A DNA stretch of 64,000 nt. It comes from Mesostigma viride (Eukaryota > Streptophyta > Mesostigmatophyceae > Mesostigmatales > Mesostigmataceae). The DNA lies in contig RPFO01000079.1 in the NCBI GenBank assembly GCA_009746045.1, positions 2,635,174 to 2,699,173 on the forward strand. The letters are read 5' to 3'. Both the position numbers and the translations under genes were made by a program. The notes under the pieces are model-generated. The model was not told the DNA's origin. It ran no database searches and saw only the letters and a program-made list of their open reading frames with translations. Shown piece by piece: positions 26,349 through 35,452 of the stretch (position 1 is its first letter; the number at the start of each line of letters is the position of its first letter).

Positions 26349-28130
26349 CTACCGCTTTTTCAGCAGTTTCACGGCGTCCATGCGGCGTTGGAACTGTTTC
26401 TTGTCCATGTCGTTCTCGATCGCTTGACGCTGTTCCGAGACGTAGCCGCGCGCGGCGTCCACGGCGGAAGGGATGATATTGGGACCGGCGGTCTTGAGCG
26501 CCGTGACGGTGTCCTTCGCGGTTATCATGAAGTTTTGACCTTGCGCGATGGCGGCGTCCTTAGCCTTCTTGGCGGCCGCGCGTGCCGCCCGTTTTGCCGC
26601 GTTTTTCGCAGCAGCGCTCTTCTCGACGGCGACTCGTTGCGCGGTCGAAGCGATCTGTTTCCCTCGAGCTACCGCGGCCTCCTTCGCTTTCCACGCGGCT
26701 TCGGCGCTCTTCGCCCTCGCGGACTCTCCTAACGCGTACGCGCGTTCGACGGCCGCGTCCTTGTTCGAGTTGTAATAATCCTTTCCTGCCTGAAACGCTT
26801 GACGAGACTTGTCTACCGCGGCTTTCCCCCCTGCGACTGCCGCGTTCTGGGCGCCTCGTAAGCCGTAGGATAGTCCGATGAGTCCGAGAGCGTTGGCGAC
26901 CGCGGACGTCACGCGGTTGTTCGATCCCCACTTGGCGGCCTTGTCCACCCACCTCGAAACGAGCGGGGGCGTGAAGTCCTTGAACCACGCGGTCGATAGT
27001 CGCACAAAGTCGAAGGCGTTGATCCACATCAAGCCGAACCATTTGAGGTTGTCCGCGAGGTGCCGGAACTGGTTAGTGACGGCTTCGGGTACCCCCTTGG
27101 ACTTCAGAGAGTCCAAGAATCGATGCAATTGGGCTTCCTCGCCCGTGTACGACGCGACCAGCAGGTTCGCGAGCATCTTGCCGGCCAGGACCAGCCCGAG
27201 GTATTTCCACGGCATTCTCTTGAGCCACTCGAACGCGGATCTCGTCCACGTGGTGGGGTCGCGCGTGGCGCCCACCACCATGCACAGTTCCTCGTGCGTC
27301 AGCTCCTCCAACTTGTCGCGGTCCCCCCCGTACCGCGCGTGGAGATAGGTCACGAGCTGTTCCTTCGTGGAGTTGTCGAATACGTTTTTCGAGCACAGAG
27401 AGAATGCAAACGTGTCTATCAACTCCTTCGATATGATCGCGCAGAGTTCCTGTTTCGATAGTTTTTTAACGCTCTCCTCCGTGTGTCCCGCGTTAAGAAA
27501 CACCGCCAGTTTTTCCGCGTCTTTGCGCTGAAGGCTGTTCGACAACCCCGTGCAGTTCATCAGGCTGTCCGCCTGCTTGTCCAAGACGTCTTCCAACGCG
27601 GCGTCGCTCGCCACTGGCGGCGGGGGGGAGAACGAGCCGCTGCTCTCCTCGGCATCGACGTCAATGATTTCTCTCCTTTCCAATAGGCTATTTTCGGACT
27701 CCGCGTCGGAAAGGTCTGGTTTATCACCAAAATCTATTCTTTCAGTCGGCTCTAAACCGCTAGCGATGCTGCCGACTGCCTCCTTTTGAAGTCGCTTGAT
27801 CTTCAGAGCGAGTTCCAAAGCTTCTGGAGGTTCGTGATGTATCGCCCATCGTATCGCCTCCTCTATTAGATCATCGTCCGTTCGCTCCGGTTCGATGTCC
27901 CTTTCGGCCTGTCTGTACAACAACACTAACTCGGACTTAGCCTTGTTGATCTTATCGATCTTTGTTCTGGCGTCAGATGACATGGCAGTAACAAAGTCGT
28001 CTTGCCTCATCCGGTGACGTGGACGCGCGCGTGGCCTCTGTCTGCCGTGGATCCTGCAGTACCCCTTCGACGCGGCCGCGTACGTACAGGCGGCGCCGCG
28101 CGCCGTCCTTCCCTTGCACGTGGACTTCAT
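26349..28130 (-). CDS. Large zinc-module protein with duplicated helical domain and Ala-rich coiled tail
   Basis: The protein has 593 residues from ATG 28130 (MKSTCKGRTARGAACTYAA), placing the zinc module (C5...C, C-RIHGRQ) at the N-terminus; the upstream frame is open but lies in the promoter. Then come HRMRQDD, an acidic linker, a helical domain shared with 25382, and hydrophobic LGLVLAGKMLANLLVASY. The C-terminal 190 residues are a Lys/Ala coiled-coil-like repeat (AAWKAKEAAVARGKQIASTA, AKRAARAAAKKAKDAAI). Such Lys/Ala tails resemble histone H1-like condensing regions. A chromatin or genome-packaging role is possible. Confidence 0.6.
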   Translation of the reverse strand: MKSTCKGRTARGAACTYAAASKGYCRIHGRQRPRARPRHRMRQDDFVTAMSSDARTKIDKINKAKSELVLLYRQAERDIEPERTDDDLIEEAIRWAIHHEPPEALELALKIKRLQKEAVGSIASGLEPTERIDFGDKPDLSDAESENSLLERREIIDVDAEESSGSFSPPPPVASDAALEDVLDKQADSLMNCTGLSNSLQRKDAEKLAVFLNAGHTEESVKKLSKQELCAIISKELIDTFAFSLCSKNVFDNSTKEQLVTYLHARYGGDRDKLEELTHEELCMVVGATRDPTTWTRSAFEWLKRMPWKYLGLVLAGKMLANLLVASYTGEEAQLHRFLDSLKSKGVPEAVTNQFRHLADNLKWFGLMWINAFDFVRLSTAWFKDFTPPLVSRWVDKAAKWGSNNRVTSAVANALGLIGLSYGLRGAQNAAVAGGKAAVDKSRQAFQAGKDYYNSNKDAAVERAYALGESARAKSAEAAWKAKEAAVARGKQIASTAQRVAVEKSAAAKNAAKRAARAAAKKAKDAAIAQGQNFMITAKDTVTALKTAGPNIIPSAVDAARGYVSEQRQAIENDMDKKQFQRRMDAVKLLKKR

Positions 28131-28246
28131 TTGCGTTACATATACGGCAGAAAAAGTAATCGCCGTTCGGCGTTCCGGAACCCATAAAAGCTCGACCGCG
28201 AAGTTTTTGACACGCTTATTGTGGGAAGACGAAAACATCCGCCGTC

Positions 28247-29464
28247 ATGAAGGGGGCCGCGAAAGGCCTGAGGATATGTCGCTGTCTTTCTTTAAACGGT
28301 GCTTCTATCAAGAAGATGGGGAGGCGTCCGTTCGCCCCCCTGACGGGGAACGATATGCGCAGACTCTGCAAGCGAATGGGGTTCGTCCCTCCCAAGACGG
28401 TGACGGAGAAGGAAGTGTCCGCGAGCCTGATCGCCGTGTTGGCGGCTCGCAGGATCCAGCGGTGGGCCAGGAACACGTTCTTGGCCAAGCGAAAGGCGAT
28501 GAACGTGATCAGGAAGTACGTCGCCCTGATTCCGCAGAACCGAGACGATATGGTCATGCTCGAACGCCTCCCACACAAATCCCACGTGTTCAAGCTCGTG
28601 CTGCCGGACAGGACCGTCACCGGGTTCCACGCCGTGAGGCTGGCGGAGTTCATCCTGGATTCCGGGAGTTTCGTAGACCCGTTCACTCGTCACGCCTTCA
28701 ACGAGGTCGAGCTCCTCCGCCTCGACACCCAGGTCCGTCGTTTAGGATACCAGCGACGATCTACTCTCCACCTGTTTCGCCACCCGGAGATCATCCGGGC
28801 GAAGAGGGAGAGGGAGTCACTTGTGGCTGGTTTGGAGAGGATGTGTGCGGAGATGGTGGAGATGATGATCCAAGTCGCGGAGGGTGGAGCTGAGTCGAGA
28901 GAGGCGCTCATCCTCTTGGACGCGGACTACTTTCCCCAGTGGCACGTGTACTTCCGCCAGCTCGTGGCGCTCGACCCGCACGCCGCTCACTCGGGTCTCG
29001 TGCATTATCGGGGCATGGTCCAGATGGCCATCGACAAGACGAACAGCGACGAGGGGAGGGACCCGTTCGTCTCGCTTCGAGACCTCATGCACAAGCGGGG
29101 CGTTCTCACCTACATCCGGTGCCTCCTGAACACGCATCACGTGAAAGGGTTCGGCGGCGTGCCGCCTCCGAGTCCCACCATCCACCAGTGCACCGTGATG
29201 CCGGCGCCGGTCCCTGGTCGATCGTATCACGCCCGCATGATTCCGAGCGGGATGGCGGACTTCATGGTCGCTCAGATGGTCGAAGGGGACGACACCGTCG
29301 CCTGGACCGCCACGACCATGACGACCTTCCCGCCCGCCTCGGACAACCCGCTCGAGCTTCTGGCGACCGCGGCGCTGTACAGGCACATGGCCATGGAACG
29401 CGAGAACGCCGCCGCCCCCCCTCCGCAAGAGGCGGCAGTCGTCCAGGATAACGGGCTTCCTTAG
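28247..29464 (+). CDS. IQ-motif protein with a giant-virus-type DPxTR domain
   Basis: The protein has 405 residues from ATG 28247; MGRRPF at 28316 is an alternative. An IQ-type motif, AARRIQRWARNTFLAKRK, lies near residues 66-83 and could bind calmodulin. At about 145-165, FVDPFTRHAFNEVELLRLD matches a 'DP-x-TR-x-x-F-x-x-x-EL-x-x-L' segment that recurs in giant-virus proteins (recall). The rest is helical, with a Pro/Gln-rich C-terminus (APPPQEAAVVQDNG). It shares a 116-bp divergent promoter with the zinc-module gene. Confidence 0.6.
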   Translation: MKGAAKGLRICRCLSLNGASIKKMGRRPFAPLTGNDMRRLCKRMGFVPPKTVTEKEVSASLIAVLAARRIQRWARNTFLAKRKAMNVIRKYVALIPQNRDDMVMLERLPHKSHVFKLVLPDRTVTGFHAVRLAEFILDSGSFVDPFTRHAFNEVELLRLDTQVRRLGYQRRSTLHLFRHPEIIRAKRERESLVAGLERMCAEMVEMMIQVAEGGAESREALILLDADYFPQWHVYFRQLVALDPHAAHSGLVHYRGMVQMAIDKTNSDEGRDPFVSLRDLMHKRGVLTYIRCLLNTHHVKGFGGVPPPSPTIHQCTVMPAPVPGRSYHARMIPSGMADFMVAQMVEGDDTVAWTATTMTTFPPASDNPLELLATAALYRHMAMERENAAAPPPQEAAVVQDNGLP

Positions 29465-29610
29465 AGAATTCGTCTTCGTTGCGGCAGTCATACAGATCTT
29501 TAGCGCGTTTTCTCGATCCAACGGGTTACACATAAGAATGCTTGTTCAATGTCCATGCAATGGCTTTAAATTGTTTTTATTGTATTTTTAAACGAGTTAA
29601 AATATTTCAC

Positions 29611-30555
29611 TCAAAAAGGATTTACTGGAATACATTCGCCCTTAGCAGACGTATCACTCTTTAGACGTTTCATGAACGCGGTATGGCTCTCTCTTATCTC
29701 CTTGTTGCGCTTGAGAAAATCTCGTGGACGAGGGTCCTTTGCCTGATCATGAAGGCCCACGCTCTTGAACGTCGGGGTCATCGTGTCGGAAAGCTTCTCC
29801 ATCGCAACAAGGGGGTCCTGACCGTTTGTAACGGCGGCCTTAAAAACAGTGTTCATGAAAAACGCCCCACTATTCATTTCATCGGTCCACATGTCTCGAA
29901 TCAGATCTCCTTTTTTCAGATGTTGAGCAGATCTGAACTCGTCAGCCATCATGCCCATTATCGACTTGTTTTGAATTCCGAATACTTTTGCGTAAATGCG
30001 CCCATCTGTCTTGGCGCGTGGAGTTGTAGCGATCTGGGCCGCCGCCGCCTTAAGAGACTCGCTCTGCTTGATACGCGGCTCTTCTGAAACGTTTGGTGAA
30101 GGTTCTGGACGTGGATAATCATGTCCATGGGTCGCCTCGTAACGGCCCAGTAACTCTGCGATAAGTTCCTCGGATGCGTGGAAATAGTGTTTCAGTAACT
30201 TGGCCGTGTTCTTGCGAAACGCAGAGGCTCGAGAACCTGGCAAGAGCATGATCAACTCGTAGACCTCCTCCTCGGTCATCACTCGAGTCGGCCTTTGGTT
30301 GCGTCCTGGGAAGGTATAGGTATTCGTCGTATTGCTCGCTGCAATACATCCTCGATCCGCGAGCCTCTTGACCGTGAGGTTCGCATTACCAAGAGCCTCT
30401 CTGGCATATGTCCCATCATCTCTCGTGTATACGATACACTTCACAATGTCGGCAGCTGACACGCGGCCATCAGGGGCCTTCTTAATCTGTCCTTTGAATA
30501 TATCATCAGCGGCGGGGGTTTCATCCCGGGCTTCAAGGTATTTCATATCTGCCAT
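29611..30555 (-). CDS. BRO/KilA-type protein, paralogue 3
   Basis: The protein has 314 residues and is the most diverged of the full-length set. The signature is changed to YTFPGRNQRPTRVMTEEEVY followed by ELIMLLPGSRASAFRKNTAK and LLKHYFHASEEL. The C-terminal domain keeps SIMGMMADEFRSAQHLKKGD and FKSVGLHDQAKD, paralleling GLHDTRAD in paralogue 1. Its sequence is less GC-rich than its neighbours, suggesting older divergence or separate acquisition. Confidence 0.6.
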   Translation of the reverse strand: MADMKYLEARDETPAADDIFKGQIKKAPDGRVSAADIVKCIVYTRDDGTYAREALGNANLTVKRLADRGCIAASNTTNTYTFPGRNQRPTRVMTEEEVYELIMLLPGSRASAFRKNTAKLLKHYFHASEELIAELLGRYEATHGHDYPRPEPSPNVSEEPRIKQSESLKAAAAQIATTPRAKTDGRIYAKVFGIQNKSIMGMMADEFRSAQHLKKGDLIRDMWTDEMNSGAFFMNTVFKAAVTNGQDPLVAMEKLSDTMTPTFKSVGLHDQAKDPRPRDFLKRNKEIRESHTAFMKRLKSDTSAKGECIPVNPF

Positions 30556-30681
30556 TTGGACGTATTACCATTGCAATACAAATTCGAATTGACATTTTGA
30601 ACGCGCAAAACTATAGGCAGCTGCGTTTGTACGGACGACGCAAGTCGAACATATACGAGCCTCTGAGGTACAAGTAAATCC

Positions 30682-30978
30682 TCACCTTTTCTTCGCGTTT
30701 CCGTGCGTCTCTTCGCCCGTCCGCTTCGTCCCGATGATGGGCGCGGTCTGACCGGTGGCTTTTCTCTTGGCGAAATCCGCAAGTATGTCGTTCTTCCGTT
30801 TCTTCAAGTAGTCCTCTTCGGGTTCGATCTCGAAAGTTCGCGCCCGGTGTTTACGACCTCTCCGCGTTTTTGACGTCTTCGAACGGTGGAATCGGCACGT
30901 ACTTCGGTTCGGATCCGCGACATTGATCCTGCAACGGCCGCCCGAACTCGTCTCGCATCCGCACGTCTTCGACTTCAT
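30682..30978 (-). CDS. Zinc-module protein, member 4
   Basis: The protein has 98 residues from ATG 30978 (MKSKTCGCETSSGGRCRIN); an upstream in-frame ATG at 30996 is less likely given the start position of the paralogues. The module ends STCRFHRSKTSKTRRGRKHRAR, close to member 5 next door. The C-terminus is charged (FEIEPEEDYLKKRKNDILAD, then AKKR-type end). Members 4 and 5 are adjacent tandem duplicates. Confidence 0.6.
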   Translation of the reverse strand: MKSKTCGCETSSGGRCRINVADPNRSTCRFHRSKTSKTRRGRKHRARTFEIEPEEDYLKKRKNDILADFAKRKATGQTAPIIGTKRTGEETHGNAKKR

Positions 30979-31011
30979 CGCGTTCAGTATTATCATACCC
31001 GGCTTATATAT

Positions 31012-31764
31012 TTAATTGAAGCGGCCCCTCTTGCCGTTCACGGGTTCCGGGTCGTAAATCGCTCGCCGCTTCTCGTTTATGTTCATCGGATACGCACTCT
31101 CCGGTCGAGGCGGGTCATACCTTTCTTTGGAGGTTCCAGTCGATTCGTAATTATTTATATACGCGGGGTCAAACTTCGTGTAAGGACCCGATAGTCCGGA
31201 CAAAGGGTATTGTTTAAACATTCCCGGGGCAGTCATTAGTTCATTATTCCTGCCTTTCTTTGTGTTTTCAAACGTTTTTATGACCCCGTAGCGATCCATC
31301 CGTGTTCCATTCGGCATCTTGGCGATCTCTTTTGCAAATTTCCTCTGATCGTCTTCTATGCCAGAATTCTTATCGCCGCCGACTACTCCACCCTGCGAAC
31401 CGTAAAAATTTTCGGCTGCTATAAGATCCAACGCCGCATTGTCTGCCCCCAACTTCCTGTCATAGTCAAACACCGCCTCTGGCGCCGTCGTCGTCGGATA
31501 CCATCCCTGCCCGTTGTCGGCTCTATAACTTGGCTCACCTGCGCTGACATATTGGTTTGACTCGGCAGATTGGAAACTGAATCCGCCTCTTTGCCCTTCG
31601 TCGGAACGCGTAGTTGAACCCCTCGCCCTGTGCGTATTCTTCCTCGTCTTCTTCGCGCTCTTCGAAGTGTGAAATCGGCACCTCTTGCGTTTCGGGTCCG
31701 CGACCTTGACCCTGCAGAGTCCGCCCGACTTCGTCTTGCATCCGCACGCTTTCGTCATCGCCAA
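31012..31764 (-). CDS. Zinc-module protein, member 5
   Basis: The protein has 250 residues; the second Met at 31758 matches the paralogue start (MTKACGCKTKSGGLCRVKV). After the module (RCRFHTSKSAKKTRKNTHRAR) comes a long polar region rich in Tyr, Gly and Asn (SNQYVSAGEPSYRADNG, then YINNYESTGTSKERYDPPRP), probably disordered. It ends with a basic GKRGRFN. No catalytic motif. Confidence 0.6.
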   Translation of the reverse strand: MAMTKACGCKTKSGGLCRVKVADPKRKRCRFHTSKSAKKTRKNTHRARGSTTRSDEGQRGGFSFQSAESNQYVSAGEPSYRADNGQGWYPTTTAPEAVFDYDRKLGADNAALDLIAAENFYGSQGGVVGGDKNSGIEDDQRKFAKEIAKMPNGTRMDRYGVIKTFENTKKGRNNELMTAPGMFKQYPLSGLSGPYTKFDPAYINNYESTGTSKERYDPPRPESAYPMNINEKRRAIYDPEPVNGKRGRFN

Positions 31765-31789
31765 CAGATATAGGTATGTTTAGACTTTA

Positions 31790-32629
31790 TTAAACCTGAT
31801 CCTCCACCGCCGGAAACCCATTGAAGTTGGTGTAGCGGAACACGAACGCCTTCCTCCTCGTCGTCGAGCCCCTCGCAACGCCGTCCACGATTCGAGCGTC
31901 TTTCGTCTCGAAGAGGGCCATGCCGATGTTGAAAGGACCCGCTTCGTGCAGGACGACGTAATCCCGCGTCTCGGACCCGGAGTTCGCCTGCGTTCGCAGG
32001 TTGGTCATGAGCGCGCCGATTTCGTATTTCGTGTAGTTCTTAGGCGGCACGGATTGGCGTCTGGTCCAATACAACGGCGCGAAGTCCGGATTGTGGATGG
32101 ATCCCTCGTCCACGACCCGCGCGACTGTAAACTTCATGGTCGAGTCGTCGAAGATGGCCAGGAAGGGGCCCAGCTGGTACCACTGTCCCGTCTTCCCCTC
32201 CATTCGCCTGACGATTTCGGACATCGGGAGTTTCGTGGGCGGCTCGTCCGACTCAACGACGTCGTTGGTCGGGCTCGTGGGGTTCGGGACCAGTTCCACG
32301 GACGTCCAGAGGTTGAACTCCATGGGCTTGTCCACCTTCTGCAGGAGCGCGGCCACGATCTGTTGCTGCTCCTGTTGCTGTCTGAGGTTCTCGTCGATCT
32401 GTTCCGGCGTCAACGTCTCGGCGACGACCTGGTCGGTCTTCTTCGCGGACGGGATCAGGTACTCGCTCGAGTCGTTGTACGGGTCGACCGGGTCGAGGTG
32501 CGGCTCCTCGGCGGGTTCCGAATCGGAATCGTCGTCCGACCGCTCGCGGGCGACCTTGTAAAAGAGAAACACGGAAGTGGCGGCGGCCGCGGCGGCCCCG
32601 GCGACGGCTATGGCGGCTTTGACGGGCAT
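31790..32629 (-). CDS. N-terminally anchored membrane protein
   Basis: The protein has 279 residues from ATG 32629, the start that puts the hydrophobic segment (VKAAIAVAGAAAAAATSVFL) at the N-terminus. An acidic stretch (ERSDDDSDSEPAEEPHLDPV), a Gln-rich helix (NLRQQQEQQQIVAALLQ) and a folded C-terminal half rich in aromatic strands (GQWYQLGPFLAIFDDSTMKF, KAFVFRYTNFNGFP) follow. The topology suits a type II virion membrane protein. It is divergent to the DUF5767-like gene at 32731. Confidence 0.55.
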   Translation of the reverse strand: MPVKAAIAVAGAAAAAATSVFLFYKVARERSDDDSDSEPAEEPHLDPVDPYNDSSEYLIPSAKKTDQVVAETLTPEQIDENLRQQQEQQQIVAALLQKVDKPMEFNLWTSVELVPNPTSPTNDVVESDEPPTKLPMSEIVRRMEGKTGQWYQLGPFLAIFDDSTMKFTVARVVDEGSIHNPDFAPLYWTRRQSVPPKNYTKYEIGALMTNLRTQANSGSETRDYVVLHEAGPFNIGMALFETKDARIVDGVARGSTTRRKAFVFRYTNFNGFPAVEDQV

Positions 32630-32730
32630 GGGTGCCTTATAAGCACTTGCGACATAATTAGTTTTTACACGGCCGAACACGTAGCTCGTTTCGGCGGTGC
32701 GCAAACTTTTGTGCCTTCATGTCATAGAAG

Positions 32731-33942
32731 ATGGCGACCAGGTTCATGGGCATCGACGTCGTGGAGGAAGACGAGGACGTCCCCGTGGTGAAGGGCGGGT
32801 TCCGCAAGCCGCAGCCGGCGGCCAGGAGGCCGCCCATGGAGTCGTCGGGGCCAGGGGACGACATATTCGACATGTTGGCCAACCCGAAGAAGGCTCGTTC
32901 CCAGTTCGCCCCCCCCGTGAGCTCGGAGCCGGCGAAAGAGGACTTCGCCTTTGACGACTTTCCGGACGACGGAGACGACGACGAAGACGATATGATGGAC
33001 GGGTTCGCAGACACGATTCATCCGTCCGCGCCGTCGGGTCCGTCGCGAGAGGAAATCTTCAAGGAAAAGACGGACCTGCTGCACCGGCTTCATCGACTCA
33101 AGGAGAGGGGTTTCGAAGTCCCCCAGTTCGACATGCGGTCCGACCTCGAGGAGATGCGGTTCGAGTACTCCAAGATCGAGAGAGCCGCGGAATGCCGCAA
33201 CGCGGTGAACATGATGAGGCAGATCCTCGTGGCCGGGACGAGCGCCGTCCAGTTCTTCAACACCAGGTACGACCCGATAGGGTTGAAACTGGACGGCTGG
33301 TCCGAAAGCGTCATGGCGAACATCGGGGACTACGACAACGTGTTCGAAAGGCTGTACGACAAGCACAGAGGGAAGGTGGCGATGGCGCCAGAGGTCGAGC
33401 TGATCATGATGGTGGGGGGGTCCGCCCTGATGTTCCATATGACGGCTTCGTTCACGCGGTCGGGTCTGCCGAGCATGTCCGAGATCGCCAAGCAGGACCC
33501 GGAGCTGATGAAGTCGCTCTTGAAGGTGATGATGAAAAACAGCATGGACCCTTCTCCTTCCTCGCAACCGCCCGCTCCGGCTCCGAAGAAGGTGTTCAAC
33601 GAACCGTCCGCCCCCGCCCCGGCTTCCAAAGAGCCGTACGTCATGAGGGGGCCCATGATGGGCATGGACATGATGGACGGATCTCGAGCCCGAGCGAGCG
33701 CTCCTAGTTTGACTACGCTGGACCACATCGTCCAGGACACGTTCGTTTCCACGGGTCCTGCGAACGCGGTCATCGTCGAGACCTTGGACGGCAAGATGGA
33801 CGACGAGAGCGTCACGGGGAGCACGATGGGGGATCAGGATGTCAGGACCGTGCAAGTGGGCGACGCACCAAAGAAAAGGCGCGGAAGTCGTAAGAAGAAG
33901 GCGGACGAGTCGGACGCCCACAAGGTCGTGATGGACCTGTGA
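32731..33942 (+). CDS. DUF5767-like giant-virus protein
   Basis: The protein has 403 residues. After an acidic N-terminal 95 residues, the domain runs LLHRLHRLKERGFEVPQFDM, SDLEEMRFEYSKIERAAECR, KLDGWSESVMANIGDYDNVF, ERLYDKHRGKVAMAPEVELI and MVGGSALMFHMTASF. From memory this is the pattern of DUF5767, a family almost confined to large eukaryotic DNA viruses: L-E-x-M-x-F-E-Y, K-L-D-G-W-S-E-S, M-A-P-E, G-G-S-A-x-M-F-H. It is the strongest single indicator of viral origin here. The C-terminal 130 residues are Pro/Ser-rich with a basic patch (KKRRGSRKKKAD). Its function in viruses is not known to me. Confidence 0.7.
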   Translation: MATRFMGIDVVEEDEDVPVVKGGFRKPQPAARRPPMESSGPGDDIFDMLANPKKARSQFAPPVSSEPAKEDFAFDDFPDDGDDDEDDMMDGFADTIHPSAPSGPSREEIFKEKTDLLHRLHRLKERGFEVPQFDMRSDLEEMRFEYSKIERAAECRNAVNMMRQILVAGTSAVQFFNTRYDPIGLKLDGWSESVMANIGDYDNVFERLYDKHRGKVAMAPEVELIMMVGGSALMFHMTASFTRSGLPSMSEIAKQDPELMKSLLKVMMKNSMDPSPSSQPPAPAPKKVFNEPSAPAPASKEPYVMRGPMMGMDMMDGSRARASAPSLTTLDHIVQDTFVSTGPANAVIVETLDGKMDDESVTGSTMGDQDVRTVQVGDAPKKRRGSRKKKADESDAHKVVMDL

Positions 33943-33967
33943 TTATTTACGACTCCTATTATAAAGA

Positions 33968-34921
33968 ATGGGTAAGGGTATGAAGGGCGAGTGGATCGCT
34001 GTCATACTCCTTCTGCTGAGCTTCACGGCGATGTCATCGAGTGTAATGTGGATCAAATGGAGTCCTTTGACGCTCATGGATAGCAGGGCCGAAGAAGATC
34101 GAAAAAAACAAATGTCCTCCAAGGATGATAAAAACCACGGAACTCAACTCAAGCCGAAGACGTCTAAGGAGGACTTGCAGAGATTGAAAGATTCTTCTTT
34201 GAACGGGTACAACGTTTTAAAGCCAAAAACAGACCAAAGTACGTTTGGGAAAACGGAAAAAGAACAGCAATCGGAAACGGTCAACGAAGTAGGGCCGAAG
34301 ACAGGGCCGGAAGTGTTTAAGATGTGGGAAGAAGCACAAAGGGAAAAAGAAAAAGAACAGCACCCCGGAAGTACTTTCGTGACTCCCGACGGGTCTGTCG
34401 GCATGACCAACGCGGTCTCGTCCGGCGAATCCGGCAGCGTGTCGTTGACGAGCGGTCAGACGGACAACATAGACGATAGCGTCAACTTCTGGGTCGCCAA
34501 GATCAAGCAGAGCGCGGCGGCCGACGGGGAAATGAAGTTGCCTACCGAACGCGAAATCGCGCTCCAAGCTCAGCTCGGGAGTTGCGACGACCACACCCCC
34601 TGCGATCGGAAAACGTACCAGATACGAAAGGCGATCATGGAGCGACTCGTAGAGGACGCTCGCCCGCAGTCCTTCAATGACGCGTACCTCTACTGGTCGT
34701 TCAAGACGTTGCTTGGACAGCCCGTGCCGACGAAAGACCAGATCCTAGCGAAGGGATTCGGCGATCATGCCTGCATGCAAACTCCGGACAAGTGCGATCA
34801 GGCGATAACGGCTTTGTTAAAGTTGCTCGAGGCTAACAGGCAGCAATACGTGTCGCAGGCGAGATTTGGGTATAACCAAATCGACGAGTTGTTACGACTG
34901 AGGTCTATGGAGCAGACCTAA
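33968..34921 (+). CDS. N-terminally anchored protein, possibly the front part of a split gene
   Basis: The protein has 317 residues. The N-terminal membrane segment (WIAVILLLLSFTAMSSSVMW) is followed by a long Lys/Glu/Gln-rich, probably disordered linker (residues 40-150). A helical C-terminal part has paired Cys (CDDHTPCDRKTYQIRKAIME; CMQTPDKCDQAITALLKLLE). A single-base shift near 34915 would continue into the next frame (LREIAALKASNPDPQKLEEE), which lacks its own good start. The two may be one gene. The break is not at a homopolymer, unlike the frame breaks in the mobile elements. Confidence 0.55.
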   Translation: MGKGMKGEWIAVILLLLSFTAMSSSVMWIKWSPLTLMDSRAEEDRKKQMSSKDDKNHGTQLKPKTSKEDLQRLKDSSLNGYNVLKPKTDQSTFGKTEKEQQSETVNEVGPKTGPEVFKMWEEAQREKEKEQHPGSTFVTPDGSVGMTNAVSSGESGSVSLTSGQTDNIDDSVNFWVAKIKQSAAADGEMKLPTEREIALQAQLGSCDDHTPCDRKTYQIRKAIMERLVEDARPQSFNDAYLYWSFKTLLGQPVPTKDQILAKGFGDHACMQTPDKCDQAITALLKLLEANRQQYVSQARFGYNQIDELLRLRSMEQT

Positions 34922-34935
34922 GAGAAATCGCCGCA

Positions 34936-35439
34936 TTGAAGGCGTCGAACCCCGACCCACAAAAACTCGAAGAAGAGTTTAAAAAAATATGTCCCGGCAG
35001 TAGGACCACGCCGATATGCAAGTTTAAATACAACGAGGTCTGCAAACAGTTAAGGATGAAGGGTCTGGATTGTTATGCTAACGGTCAGGCGTTGGAAAAC
35101 GCGGCAAGGAAGGAGCTCGGGATCCCGACCGTCGGAATTTCACCGGGAGATACTAGGGCACCGGGGGTACTAGAGCCTGGCGTGGATCTCAACAAGATCC
35201 CGATGAGGGATTGGTACACCGCGACCGTACCCCCTGACGTGTCGGCTGCAAGGGCGGCCCTCGAAGTTCTTACAGGTGGCGGGTATATGGTGGATTCGGT
35301 TACCAAAAAGGATGTAACGACAGCGTCTGGAAGCGTCGAGACAAAATATCCCCTCTTCGGATTCGATCCGAAGGAGGCGAGGGACTACTTAAAGAACAAC
35401 GTCCTCCTCGACTCCAAAATCCTCGACGCCGTGCCGTGA
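34936..35439 (+). CDS. Continuation of the previous gene, or a separate short gene
   Basis: The open stretch begins at 34876 without an ATG; the first codon that could start is TTG at 34936, and the first ATG is at 35056. The product has paired Cys (KKICPGSRTTPICKFKYNEVCKQL), repeating the Cys style of the preceding protein (C-x4-C). That supports one original polypeptide. The C-terminal part (GVDLNKIPMRDWYTATVPPD, GFDPKEARDYLKNNVLL) has no recognised domain. It ends 13 bp before the next ATG. Confidence 0.45.
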   Translation: MKASNPDPQKLEEEFKKICPGSRTTPICKFKYNEVCKQLRMKGLDCYANGQALENAARKELGIPTVGISPGDTRAPGVLEPGVDLNKIPMRDWYTATVPPDVSAARAALEVLTGGGYMVDSVTKKDVTTASGSVETKYPLFGFDPKEARDYLKNNVLLDSKILDAVP

Positions 35440-35452
35440 GCGGAAGGCGGCC

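Noticed and set aside
32722-33921. Long leftward open frame opposite the DUF5767-like gene
   Set aside because: The product is His/Arg/Val-rich antisense text. The plus strand carries a recognisable domain and an acidic N-terminus. The same applies to 35300-36625, 52814-54070 and 58477-59529.
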